The notes under the pieces were generated by a model. It searched no databases and had not been told where the DNA came from. It saw nothing but the letters and a program-made list of their open reading frames with translations. A DNA stretch of 33,528 bases from GCA-2687025 sp964473525. Its GTDB lineage: Bacteria > Poribacteria > WGA-4E > GCA-2687025. The translations under genes and the position numbers were made by a program. The DNA lies in the NCBI GenBank assembly GCA_964473525.1, contig CAYYPK010000059.1, positions 1 to 33,528 on the forward strand. Reading direction: 5' to 3'. Positions 26,760-33,528 of this stretch are shown here, one piece after another (within the stretch, counting starts at the first letter, position 1; each line of letters opens with the position of its first letter).

Positions 26760-27020
26760 CTACGAGTCCTTGAGGGTCGCGCCGACCACCGCGAACCGGA
26801 CCTTGTTGGACACGGCGGAATCGGACGCGCGAAGATCAGAGCCGGGCTCGTCCGGGAACATCGAGTAGCCGGCGACAGCCTTCTTTACCCACGCCTCTAG
26901 GCTGGCGTCGTAGGCGACGTACTTGTCGCGTCCAGCCTCGCACACTGGGCACTCCTCGGGCAGGTCGTCGATCGAGTCACCGTCCTCGAACAAGTAGCCG
27001 CATGCGGTGCAAACGTACAT
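26760..27020 (-). CDS. rubredoxin-like zinc- or iron-knuckle protein
   Basis: The product is 86 residues. Two CxxC knuckles are present, C4-T-A-C7 and C24-P-V-C27, with CGY after the first, as in rubredoxin or the C-terminal domain of rubrerythrin; the 16-residue spacing is closer to the rubrerythrin type. It could bind Fe for electron transfer or Zn for structure. An extra segment of about 55 residues with no recognised motif follows. AGGGGGA lies five bases before the ATG. It is 69 bases after the metallo-hydrolase gene and in the same direction, and is followed by the lipoprotein and PhyH genes, so a shared operon is likely. A link to the neighbouring oxygenase is possible but unproven. 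Confidence 0.8.
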   Translation of the reverse strand: MYVCTACGYLFEDGDSIDDLPEECPVCEAGRDKYVAYDASLEAWVKKAVAGYSMFPDEPGSDLRASDSAVSNKVRFAVVGATLKDS

Positions 27021-27089
27021 CCTATTCCCCCTGGCCGTATCGACACCAGCAGTGAGCAGCCCTGCCCACCGACCAAACGAAGCCGCGTC

Positions 27090-28046
27090 CTACTGTGACA
27101 GGTCGAACACGTCACCCTCGAACGCCGCGGCGATCTCCAGGTCGGACTCGGGGTAGTTGAATCCCCGGTAGCTGATCGCGTCCTCCTGCATCTCGAGGAT
27201 CGTCATATCCGCGTACACCGGGTCGTGGTGTCCGATGACGAGATGCTTGACGTTGGCCCGCACGGCGAAGTCTACGCCAGCCATCGCGGACGAGTGACCC
27301 CAGTCTTCCTTGATGAACGCCTCGACAAGCGAGTATTGCCCATCGAAGTACATCACGTCGGCGTTGCTCATGAAGTTGATGTAGTGCTCGTATTCCTCCT
27401 CGCTCGGATTCTTGTATTCCGAGTCGGTGGCGTACACGAACACCTTGTCGCGCCAGTGGAAGCGGTACCCGTACGAGTGGCCGGGATGGTTCAGTTGCGT
27501 GGGTACGATCTCGAATTCGCCTATCGTGAACGGCACATCCGCTTCGATTTGGTGGAAGTGCTTGTTCGACCCCATGACGTGGAAAGGCACCGGGAAGTAC
27601 TCCCGGACCTGCAAGCCCACCATCCGCTCCTCGAGAGCGTCGTGGACGCCATAGAAGTGCATCTCGTTGCCAGGGATGTACGCTGGCACGAAGAACGGGA
27701 AGCCGTTCGTGTGGTCGTGATGATGGTGGCTGAATAGAATGTGGGCGGTGCCCTGGCCCCGCCCAAACTCGGATCCCATGAGCTTCTGGCCAAGTGGCCG
27801 CACGCCTGAACCGGCGTCCACCACGATCGTCGTCTCGCCGTCGCTGATCTGGGCGCAGGTCGTGTTTCCGCCAACAACGCACCGATCCGCGCGCGGCAGG
27901 CCGGCGATGAACGCGGCGACCTTGTCATCGTCGGAGAGGTCCGCGCCGTGGGCCTGAGCGAGAACCCGCTTCAGCTTTTCCTGATACTCGTCACTCGTTA
28001 GCGGCGTGGGCACCGACCCACGCACGCCCCACAGTGTAATCTTCAC
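27090..28046 (-). CDS. metallo-beta-lactamase-fold hydrolase
   Basis: The product is 318 residues from a GTG at 28046 with GGGAG ten bases upstream; family homology begins there (KITLWGVRGSVPTP). Metal ligands are clear: the H107-x-H109-x-D111-H112 motif in SHHHHDHTNG, a later His in NHPGHSYGYRFHW, an Asp in FVYATDSEY and a His in LVIGHHDPVY. The GGNTTC and VVDAGSGVRPLG elements place it with the RNase Z / PhnP / cyclic-phosphodiesterase-like group (Lactamase_B_2 type). The reaction would be hydrolysis of a phosphodiester or related bond; the substrate is unknown. No signal peptide. It has its own promoter at 28234-28262 with a leader of about 180 bases that holds a stem-loop. Divergent from the DCC-family gene. 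Confidence 0.87.
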   Translation of the reverse strand: MKITLWGVRGSVPTPLTSDEYQEKLKRVLAQAHGADLSDDDKVAAFIAGLPRADRCVVGGNTTCAQISDGETTIVVDAGSGVRPLGQKLMGSEFGRGQGTAHILFSHHHHDHTNGFPFFVPAYIPGNEMHFYGVHDALEERMVGLQVREYFPVPFHVMGSNKHFHQIEADVPFTIGEFEIVPTQLNHPGHSYGYRFHWRDKVFVYATDSEYKNPSEEEYEHYINFMSNADVMYFDGQYSLVEAFIKEDWGHSSAMAGVDFAVRANVKHLVIGHHDPVYADMTILEMQEDAISYRGFNYPESDLEIAAAFEGDVFDLSQ

Positions 28047-28173
28047 GTCGCACGCACTCCCTCGACCGCTACCGCACGGCGTCTGGCCGAAACGCGTCGC
28101 CCCTATCCACGCCGCCACGCCGGGCCGATCCCACTCTGGAGACGCCTGACCCCGCATGTCGTACTTCGTCGGT

Positions 28174-28194
28174 GTCGGCCGCCCGCGGGCCGAC
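28174..28194 (-). promoter_or_regulatory. stem-loop in the leader of the metallo-hydrolase transcript
   Basis: GTCGGCC (28174-28180) pairs with GGCCGAC (28188-28194) across a seven-base loop, without a T-run. Given the promoter at 28234-28262, it lies about 130-150 bases before the GTG in the 5' leader. It could be an operator or an RNA hairpin; the function is unknown. Confidence 0.4.
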
Positions 28195-28233
28195 GTGCCG
28201 CAGACCGGACGACGTGCATCTCACGGCAGGTGC

Positions 28234-28262
28234 AGCATATCATAGCCGGTATGCAATCTCAA
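28234..28262 (-). promoter_or_regulatory. candidate promoter of the metallo-hydrolase operon
   Basis: On the minus strand TTGAGA (28257-28262) and TATGCT (28234-28239) are 17 bases apart; the -10 is identical to that of the MDR dehydrogenase promoter. It overlaps the start of the divergent DCC-family gene. Confidence 0.6.
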
Positions 28263-28679
28263 CGTGCGTCGGCAGCCCGACGGCCGGGTGCATCGGCCCC
28301 GGCGCGCGCGGGCGGCGCGACGCCGAGATCACTCCTCGTGCTGTTCGACGCACGGTGTACCCGGTGCCGTAGGGCCGCAGCGTGGCTTGCGTCGCGCGAG
28401 GGCGACGGCTCCCTCACGTTGCGTCCGATGCAGGATGCCAGCGTCCTCCGCCGACACGGCATCGACGCACACGAGGCGGAAGCGGCCGTGCATGTGGTCG
28501 TCGAGGACGCAGTGGGCAGACGCGTCGCGTCGGGCGGATCGGCTCTGCTGCTCGTCGCTGGCCGATTCGCCGGTCTACGATGGACACGGCGCGTGGCGGA
28601 TGTGCGCGCCATCGGAGCCCTCGCAGACGCCGTATACTGGCTGCTGACGCGCCGGCGCGGGGTTGTGGGTTGCTGCTGA
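28251..28679 (+). CDS. DCC-family (DUF393) thiol-disulfide oxidoreductase-like protein
   Basis: The product is 142 residues from the ATG at 28251. After a basic, Ala-rich lead of about 28 residues comes LLVLFDARCTRCRRAAAWLA, the DCC pattern (family FDGxCxxC) with a CxxC pair. Downstream blocks (GSALLLVAGRFAGLRW, then ADAVYWLLTRRRG) also fit. DUF393 proteins are thioredoxin-like and presumed redox proteins, but their substrates are poorly known. The usual DG of the motif is DA here. No convincing ribosome site precedes the ATG; an in-frame GTG at 28230 is an alternative, and the real start may lie further in because the divergent promoter overlaps this area. Confidence 0.7.
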   Translation: MQSQRASAARRPGASAPARAGGATPRSLLVLFDARCTRCRRAAAWLASREGDGSLTLRPMQDASVLRRHGIDAHEAEAAVHVVVEDAVGRRVASGGSALLLVAGRFAGLRWTRRVADVRAIGALADAVYWLLTRRRGVVGCC

Positions 28680-28720
28680 GCTCTGGTTGACGCGCCCGGG
28701 GCGCTAGGTCAAGGACACCC

Positions 28721-29131
28721 GTGGATGCCCGACGCATGTGGAACGTGATTGCCGAACTCGTCAGCACCTACGCGACTGACGGGGACCTGGACCTCGCGAT
28801 GGAAACCCTAGCTGGAGCTCTCGCCGCCGAGCCGATGTGGATTCCCAACGCCCTCGTAGACGAACGAACCGAGCCCCTCAGGAATCGCGACGACTTCGCC
28901 GCCGCCACCGCGCTGCCGAGCGACGATGGGCCCGCCCACTTCAACGCCGCTGCGGTAGCTCTGGAACACGGCCAGGTGGACCCCGCAGTGGGCTTCATGC
29001 GTCGCGCGTTCGAGATCGCCGCCACGGACGGCTCGCTCCCGTTCCTCGTGGAGGCGGTGCAAGGTGACGAAGCCTTCCGCCCCTACCTGGCGCACTCGAA
29101 GGTCGCCGGACTGCTCGCCTCCTACGCCTGA
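28721..29131 (+). CDS. small TPR-like hypothetical protein
   Basis: The product is 136 residues from a GTG at 28721 with AAGGA five bases upstream. The composition is helical with two TPR-like pairs (DGDLDLAMETLAGALAAEPM; FNAAAVALEHGQVDPAVGFM then RRAFEIA). No catalytic motif, signal peptide or membrane segment. It is 41 bases after the DCC-family gene and probably shares its transcript. Function unknown. Confidence 0.7.
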   Translation: MDARRMWNVIAELVSTYATDGDLDLAMETLAGALAAEPMWIPNALVDERTEPLRNRDDFAAATALPSDDGPAHFNAAAVALEHGQVDPAVGFMRRAFEIAATDGSLPFLVEAVQGDEAFRPYLAHSKVAGLLASYA

Positions 29132-29140
29132 GCCCACGCG

Positions 29141-29169
29141 TTTGCTCGTGACGCCCACCATCGCATACT
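29141..29169 (+). promoter_or_regulatory. weak candidate promoter of the propeller gene
   Basis: TTTGCT (29141-29146) and CATACT (29164-29169) are 17 bases apart in the 99-base gap before the propeller gene. Confidence 0.3.
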
Positions 29170-29230
29170 CTGTACGCAGTGCCGACAGCGCGATTCCCGC
29201 GCCTTTCTCAGGATAAGCCAGGGGTAGTCC

Positions 29231-30493
29231 ATGCGCCGTACTGTTGCCGTCGCCCTCGCATGCGTAGCAGCTTTCACCGTCACGATCCGCGCAGCGTCGG
29301 CGGAAACCAGCGCCGACAACTGGCCTCAATGGCGAGGCCCGCTCGGGAGTGGTCTGGCGCCCCACGCGACGCCCCCGGTCGAGTGGAGCGAGGACGAGAA
29401 CGTCCGCTGGCGCGTCGATGCGCCAGGTCAGGGCCACTCGTCGCCGATCGTGTGGGGCGACAGCGTGTATCTGCTGTCTGCCGAGGGGGCTGATGTCGTA
29501 CGTTACTCCGTCGTGGCCCTGAACCGCGGAGATGGCAGCGTACGGTGGAACCGAGTCGCGGTCGAGGCCCCGCCGCATGAGGGCATCCACAACACGAGCG
29601 CCCGGGCGTCGGCTTCGGCGGTGACGGACGGGTCGCGGGTGTTCGCGTCGTTCGGCTCGTACGGGATCTACGCGTATACGGTGGACGGCGAACACCTGTG
29701 GGGCATCGACCTCGGAGACATGCGGACCCGGAACGAGTTCGGCGAGGGGGCTTCTCCCGCTCTGCACGGCGACCGACTCGTCGTGCCGTGGGACCACGAG
29801 GGAGACTCGTTCATCGTGGCGTTGGACGCCGCCACCGGAGACGAAGTCTGGCGCAAGGATCGCGATGAACGCACGTCGTGGAATACACCGCTCATCGTCG
29901 AGCACGACGGACGCGTACAGGTCATCGTGAACGCGACGAACATGATTCGCAGCTACGACCTGTCGGACGGGAGCCTTGTCTGGGAGTGCGGCGGCATGAC
30001 GGCAAACGCCATCCCCTCGCCGGTCCACGCGGACGGAACCGTCTACGTGATGAGCGGCTTCCGCGGCAGTGCGTTGTTCGCCATCGACCTCGACCGCGCC
30101 GCTGGCGACATCACGGGCTCGGACGCCATCATGTGGGAGAAGAGCCGCGACACGCCGTACGTGCCTTCGCCCCTACTCACGGAGGACACGCTCTACTACG
30201 TGAAGGGCAACGACGGCATGCTGTCAGCAGTCGACGCGTCAACGGGCAAGGCCCTGTTCCCGCTTCAGCGACTCGAGGGCATCGGTGGCGTGTACTCCTC
30301 GCCGGTAGCCGCTGACGGCCGCGTGTATCTCGCCGACCGAGAGGGCGCCACGGTCGTGTTGGACGGCGGCGCGGACTTCACCGTCCTCGCCACGAACCAG
30401 CTCGACGACCGGTTCAGCTCGACGCCAGCGCTGGTAGACGGAGAGATATACCTGCGCGGCGAACGCTTCGTGTACTGCATCGCCGCGGACTAG
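29231..30493 (+). CDS. secreted PQQ-type beta-propeller protein
   Basis: The product is 420 residues. A signal peptide (MRRTVAVALACVAAFTVTIR then AASA) is followed by NWPQWRGPLGSG, the opening typical of PQQ-like (PQQ_2) propeller proteins in planctomycete-type genomes. Repeated blades are seen as SSPIVWGDSVYLLS, GDGSVRWNR, ASPALHGDRLVVPW, DAATGDEVWRK and SSPVAADGRVYLADREG. The fold is a seven- or eight-bladed propeller. Similar proteins are rarely true PQQ enzymes; most have unknown roles in the periplasm or on the surface. AGGGG lies six bases before the ATG. It stands before the large CARDB/toroid gene with a 243-base gap. No catalytic Asp or Ca site could be confirmed by eye. Confidence 0.85.
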   Translation: MRRTVAVALACVAAFTVTIRAASAETSADNWPQWRGPLGSGLAPHATPPVEWSEDENVRWRVDAPGQGHSSPIVWGDSVYLLSAEGADVVRYSVVALNRGDGSVRWNRVAVEAPPHEGIHNTSARASASAVTDGSRVFASFGSYGIYAYTVDGEHLWGIDLGDMRTRNEFGEGASPALHGDRLVVPWDHEGDSFIVALDAATGDEVWRKDRDERTSWNTPLIVEHDGRVQVIVNATNMIRSYDLSDGSLVWECGGMTANAIPSPVHADGTVYVMSGFRGSALFAIDLDRAAGDITGSDAIMWEKSRDTPYVPSPLLTEDTLYYVKGNDGMLSAVDASTGKALFPLQRLEGIGGVYSSPVAADGRVYLADREGATVVLDGGADFTVLATNQLDDRFSSTPALVDGEIYLRGERFVYCIAAD

Positions 30494-30517
30494 CCACCGT
30501 GGCGTGGTAGCGCGGCG

Positions 30518-30547
30518 TTCCGCATGGCGGCTCCGATACCGTAGAAT
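30518..30547 (+). promoter_or_regulatory. weak candidate promoter of the CARDB/toroid gene
   Basis: TAGAAT (30542-30547) is a good -10 box; TTCCGC (30518-30523) 18 bases upstream is a poor -35 box. It is about 190 bases before the ATG at 30737. Confidence 0.3.
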
Positions 30548-30736
30548 CCCTGCGTAGAGGCGTCGGGCGTCCGCGTGGCGACGGCGCGGTGTGGACACCC
30601 GTGCACAATGTTGGTCCACCACGCGCAACCAAGGCGAGTGGACCGCCGGCCGCGCGCCCACAACCCGGTGGCATGCATCCTGCGTAAGCCGCCAGCATCG
30701 TGCCCGCGAACCGGCAGGCTGGCTCCCGGAGTACTC

Positions 30737-33160
30737 ATGTTAGATGCGTTCCGTCACATCGCCGTGTCCCTAGTGTGCTGCGGCATCGCGGCGGGGTTGG
30801 CGCTGCCGTCGGTGGCGGCGGTCGACCTTGCGGTCGCTGAGATTCGCTTCTCGACCGACACCCCCGTCGAGGGCGACGCCGTCACGCTTACCGCGGTCGT
30901 CACGAACCTCGGGCCGGACGCGCTGACGGACAACTACGATGTCGACGTCTGGTTCTTCGAGAACGACCCCGCGACCGGCGCGCTCCAGATACAGGCGATG
31001 GAGTCCATCGCCGGGCTGAACGTCGGCGAGGAGGATGTCATCCGGGCGCGATTCCGGCCGAGGGCCGGCAGGTGGAACATCCACGCCGTCGTGAACCCAG
31101 AGCCCGCGTCAGCCGGCTACCTGGAGCATAACCGAGACAACAACGAGGCCGCTCGCCTGCTCGTCGCCACGCCGCGAGTGTTCCCGGACGCGACCCCGGA
31201 GCAGATGCAGTCGGCCGTGGATCGCGCGGTCGAGTGGGTGAGAGACCAGCAAGGCGAACTCGTTATCAAGTGCCCTCAGGATGGCGTTGAGAACCCTAGC
31301 ATCGTCCCGGCGTGCGTCATCTGCGGCCTGAGCCTTGCCGGTCTGCCAATCAACAAGAAGCCTTCGCCAGCCTGGAGTCCGACGGAGGGAGGCCCGGCCG
31401 CCACGTCCCTGGCGCTTCTCACGCTGATGGCGGCGGGCGTCCCGGCGTCGGACCCCGCGGTCGCCTCGGCGCTGGAGTACCTGCTCGCGAGAGACTGGAA
31501 CATCTTCGACGTATATGACCTGTCGGTGATCGTCCTCGCGATGGTCGCAACCGGCGACCCCGAGACGCACTTCGACCGCGTCCAATTCGCGGTAGATAAG
31601 CTCGTTGAGCGGCAGCTACGGTCGGAGGACGGCGCGGACCCACGCGACGACGGAGGCTGGGGGTACGGCCTCACTGCGGACGGCGCGCACATGCAATACG
31701 CCACCTATGCCCTCTACACGGCCCGCCAGTGGGGCGTGCGCATCGATCCGGTAGCCTGGCAGAAGGCGGAACGTTGGGTGCGCAGCACCCAGCACACCGG
31801 CGGCGGCTGGAACTACAACCTCGTCGAGAGCCCGTGGGCGGAAGGCCCATATGGCAGCATGACCGGCACCGGCCTTATGGCGCTGAAGATGATCGGAGTG
31901 CCGACGACCGACCCGGACTTCGAGCGCGGCATGGCGTGGCTCGACGCTCAGTATTCGGTGACAAGCAACCCAGGTTCGTTCCACTGGCACTACTACTTCC
32001 TGCTGTCCATCCAACGGGCGATGGACACGCCACCCGTGCAGGACGCCATCCTCTCTCACAAGTGGTTCACGGACATGGCGAACGTCTTCGTCGCCACGCA
32101 GCACCCGGACGGCCGGTGGCAGGAAACGGACGGCGAGAAGTTCGCCTCCACGTGCTTCGGCATCCTGTTCCTGAAGCGGTACGTACCGCAGCCGGTCGCT
32201 CCCGACCTGTCGATCGTTCCCGGCGCCATACGGCTGACGCCGAGCTCGCCAGCCGTGGGCGAGCCGGTCGCCGCGCAGGTGACGCTTGCCAGCCTCGGGC
32301 AGCCACTCGACAGCCCCATCGTCAACGTCGCGGTATACCGAGGCGACCCGGCCTACGGCGGCATCGAAGTCGCGACCACCCAGGTCATCTTTGGAGAAGG
32401 GCGTGAGGACGCGACGATGACGGTCTCGTGGAAGGCCGCCGTCGCGGGGAACCACGACATGTACGTGTACGTCGATCCGAAGGCGACACTGGCAGAGCTG
32501 GACGAGACGAACAACATCGCCCACGCCTCGTTGCGTGTCGCCGAGGAGGGCGCCAGCGTCGCCGACCGCGCGCCGCCGATGCGCGAGATCGCGCCCCGCG
32601 TGGTGGCGTTCGGCGCCGAGGGTCGCGAGGTCATCGTGGACAGGAACGTCGGCGAGCTACGGTTGAGCGGCAAGGTGCAGGCGGCGTCCCGGATCATCGA
32701 GTACCTCGCCACGACGCCGTTGGGGAAGGTGCACGAGACGATCTTGTCCTTGAACGCCGAGCCCATGCACCTGCAACTCGGCATGCTCGGTCTAGGGCTA
32801 CAGTACGAGAACAACCTGCGGGCCCAGGGCGACTCCCGCACCCCGAAGGGCGACCCGGTCGAGATCTGGGTCGAGTGGGACAGAGACGGCGCCCGCGAAC
32901 GACGGCGCGCGGAGGAGCTCGTGTACAACGAAGACGAGGGCCGCGTCATGCAGCGAACGCCCTGGGTGTTCACGGGCAGCCGCGTGCAGAACTCGCTCTT
33001 CATGGCAGAGGCGACGCAGAGCCTCATCGCGACGTACCGCGACCACGACGCCATCCTCAACCACCCGCTGCCGTCGGGCGCTGGCCAGGCTCTACGGGCG
33101 AACCTCGCCGTCCTGCCACCCCGCGGGACGCCCGTCACGGTCACGATTCGGCCGCTCTAG
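30737..33160 (+). CDS. large secreted protein: CARDB, alpha-toroid, CARDB, YdjY-like domain
   Basis: The product is 807 residues from an ATG at 30737 with GGAG five bases upstream. A signal peptide (FRHIAVSLVCCGIAAGLALP) is followed by a CARDB-like beta domain (about 30-120, VDLAVAEIRFSTDTPVEGDA). Residues about 155-475 show repeated alpha-hairpins of the prenyltransferase / squalene-oxidase-repeat type (GGWGYGLTADGAHMQYATYA, GGGWNYNL, DGRWQETDGEKFASTCFGIL). A second CARDB-like domain follows (about 490-600, APDLSIVPGAIRLTPSSPAV). The C-terminal part (about 620-805, EVIVDRNVGELRLSGKV, KVHETILSLNAEPMHLQLGM) resembles YdjY-domain proteins. No catalytic DxDD of a cyclase is apparent, so the toroid is more likely a binding or scaffolding domain. 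It acts outside the cytoplasm; the partner is unknown. Its TAG overlaps the next start by one base. Confidence 0.82.
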   Translation: MLDAFRHIAVSLVCCGIAAGLALPSVAAVDLAVAEIRFSTDTPVEGDAVTLTAVVTNLGPDALTDNYDVDVWFFENDPATGALQIQAMESIAGLNVGEEDVIRARFRPRAGRWNIHAVVNPEPASAGYLEHNRDNNEAARLLVATPRVFPDATPEQMQSAVDRAVEWVRDQQGELVIKCPQDGVENPSIVPACVICGLSLAGLPINKKPSPAWSPTEGGPAATSLALLTLMAAGVPASDPAVASALEYLLARDWNIFDVYDLSVIVLAMVATGDPETHFDRVQFAVDKLVERQLRSEDGADPRDDGGWGYGLTADGAHMQYATYALYTARQWGVRIDPVAWQKAERWVRSTQHTGGGWNYNLVESPWAEGPYGSMTGTGLMALKMIGVPTTDPDFERGMAWLDAQYSVTSNPGSFHWHYYFLLSIQRAMDTPPVQDAILSHKWFTDMANVFVATQHPDGRWQETDGEKFASTCFGILFLKRYVPQPVAPDLSIVPGAIRLTPSSPAVGEPVAAQVTLASLGQPLDSPIVNVAVYRGDPAYGGIEVATTQVIFGEGREDATMTVSWKAAVAGNHDMYVYVDPKATLAELDETNNIAHASLRVAEEGASVADRAPPMREIAPRVVAFGAEGREVIVDRNVGELRLSGKVQAASRIIEYLATTPLGKVHETILSLNAEPMHLQLGMLGLGLQYENNLRAQGDSRTPKGDPVEIWVEWDRDGARERRRAEELVYNEDEGRVMQRTPWVFTGSRVQNSLFMAEATQSLIATYRDHDAILNHPLPSGAGQALRANLAVLPPRGTPVTVTIRPL

Positions 33161-33528
33161 TGGTATCTGACGCGGTCCAGGACGCGGCGCGCGTTGTCCT
33201 GTGCCACGCCCTGATAGTCTCCTGCTGGTGCCTCCTCCTCGGTCATGTCGGCATAGGGTCGGGCGTCACCCTCGTGATGCTCGGGGCCGTGGCGAGCGCG
33301 GTGGTCGCTGGTCTGTGGCTAGGCGCCGTGGCCGCCCGATGCCTTCGCGGCTGGACGTCCTGCTCGGCCAGCATGCCCAGCATGCCGTGGCCCACGCTAC
33401 TAAGAGACGCGATGCGTCCGGCGGCCCATGTCGGCGCCCTGTGGGCTCTGAGCCTGGTCGCGGTGACGGTGAGCTCCTTGTGGTCGGGTGAGACGCCGGC
33501 GCGGGTTGCGTTGGCCCACGCCGTTCGC
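33160..33528 (+). CDS. multi-pass membrane protein, 3' end cut by window edge
   Basis: A GTG at 33160 shares its first base with the preceding stop (TAGTG), and the frame then stays open for 123 codons to the window edge. The translation has three hydrophobic segments (VVLCHALIVSCWCLLLGHVG; VTLVMLGAVASAVVAGLWLG; ALWALSLVAVTVSSLW) with basic loops between. No clear ribosome site precedes it, so translation may depend on the upstream gene. Family not recognised; the overlap suggests it works with the CARDB/toroid protein. Cut at the edge, so its length is unknown. Confidence 0.6.
   Translation, partial: MVSDAVQDAARVVLCHALIVSCWCLLLGHVGIGSGVTLVMLGAVASAVVAGLWLGAVAARCLRGWTSCSASMPSMPWPTLLRDAMRPAAHVGALWALSLVAVTVSSLWSGETPARVALAHAVR

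Noticed and set aside
30494..30736. Possible small RNA or gene in the 243-base gap before the CARDB/toroid gene
   Set aside because: Only a weak promoter is seen; no tRNA-like fold, terminator or protein-like frame could be supported.

Overview
This is a high-G+C bacterial chromosome segment, densely packed with short intergenic gaps. ATG, GTG and probably TTG starts are used, and many genes have clear Shine-Dalgarno (SD) sequences. The gene set resembles environmental bacteria of the Poribacteria / Latescibacterota / Planctomycetes kind: several phytanoyl-CoA dioxygenase-like (PhyH) proteins, a sulfatase, a creatininase-family hydrolase, a secreted GH42-like hydrolase, a PQQ-type propeller with an NWPQWRGP start, and a CARDB / alpha-toroid / YdjY-like protein. 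That placement is inference from gene content; no rRNA or tRNA is visible to anchor it. No phage, insertion sequence, CRISPR array or rRNA operon was found.

Layout. 1-3528 (minus) is a type II secretion / type IV pilus-like operon, gspE-gspF-gspG, with gspG cut by the window edge. 3696-7751 (minus) pairs an M28 aminopeptidase-like protein with a secreted GH42-like hydrolase. 7898-8857 (minus) is a compact RpoD-family sigma factor with a near-consensus promoter carrying a perfect dyad. 9076-13374 (plus) holds a LamG-like secreted protein, a RimI-like acetyltransferase, a creatininase-family hydrolase and a REC-PAS-AAA+-Fis sigma-54 activator. 13375-13792 is the only gap over 300 bases; it carries a perfect-consensus sigma-54 promoter and a TetR-type operator in front of a frameshifted TetR gene. 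14366-19627 (minus) runs from an MDR dehydrogenase and a small membrane coiled-coil protein to a DNA-3-methyladenine glycosylase, a second sigma-54 activator with a degenerate receiver, a membrane protein and a PhyH oxygenase.

19828-25395 (plus) is a compact run: sulfatase, PhyH, a second PhyH interrupted by an in-frame amber codon, a YjlB-like cupin, an APH-type kinase and an MscS channel. 25450-28046 (minus) holds a metallo-beta-lactamase-fold hydrolase, a rubredoxin-like protein, a lipoprotein and a PhyH protein with H-G-G in place of the usual HxD. 28251-33528 (plus) holds a DCC-family protein, a small hypothetical, a PQQ-type propeller, the large CARDB/toroid protein and the start of a membrane protein.

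Working together: the sulfatase, PhyH, cupin and kinase set plus the peptidase, GH42 and creatininase proteins suggest scavenging of organic, partly sulfated, compounds; this is inference. Regulation includes two sigma-54 activators, an alternative or housekeeping-like sigma factor and a TetR remnant. Several promoters share a TTGAC-like -35 box with a 17-base spacer, and these helped decide start codons. The most notable items are the orphan sigma-54 promoter, the pseudo-receiver activator, the amber-interrupted PhyH with all catalytic residues kept, the HxG-type PhyH, and the duplicated leader of the GspG-like pseudopilin. No wholly new multi-gene system could be demonstrated from the sequence alone.
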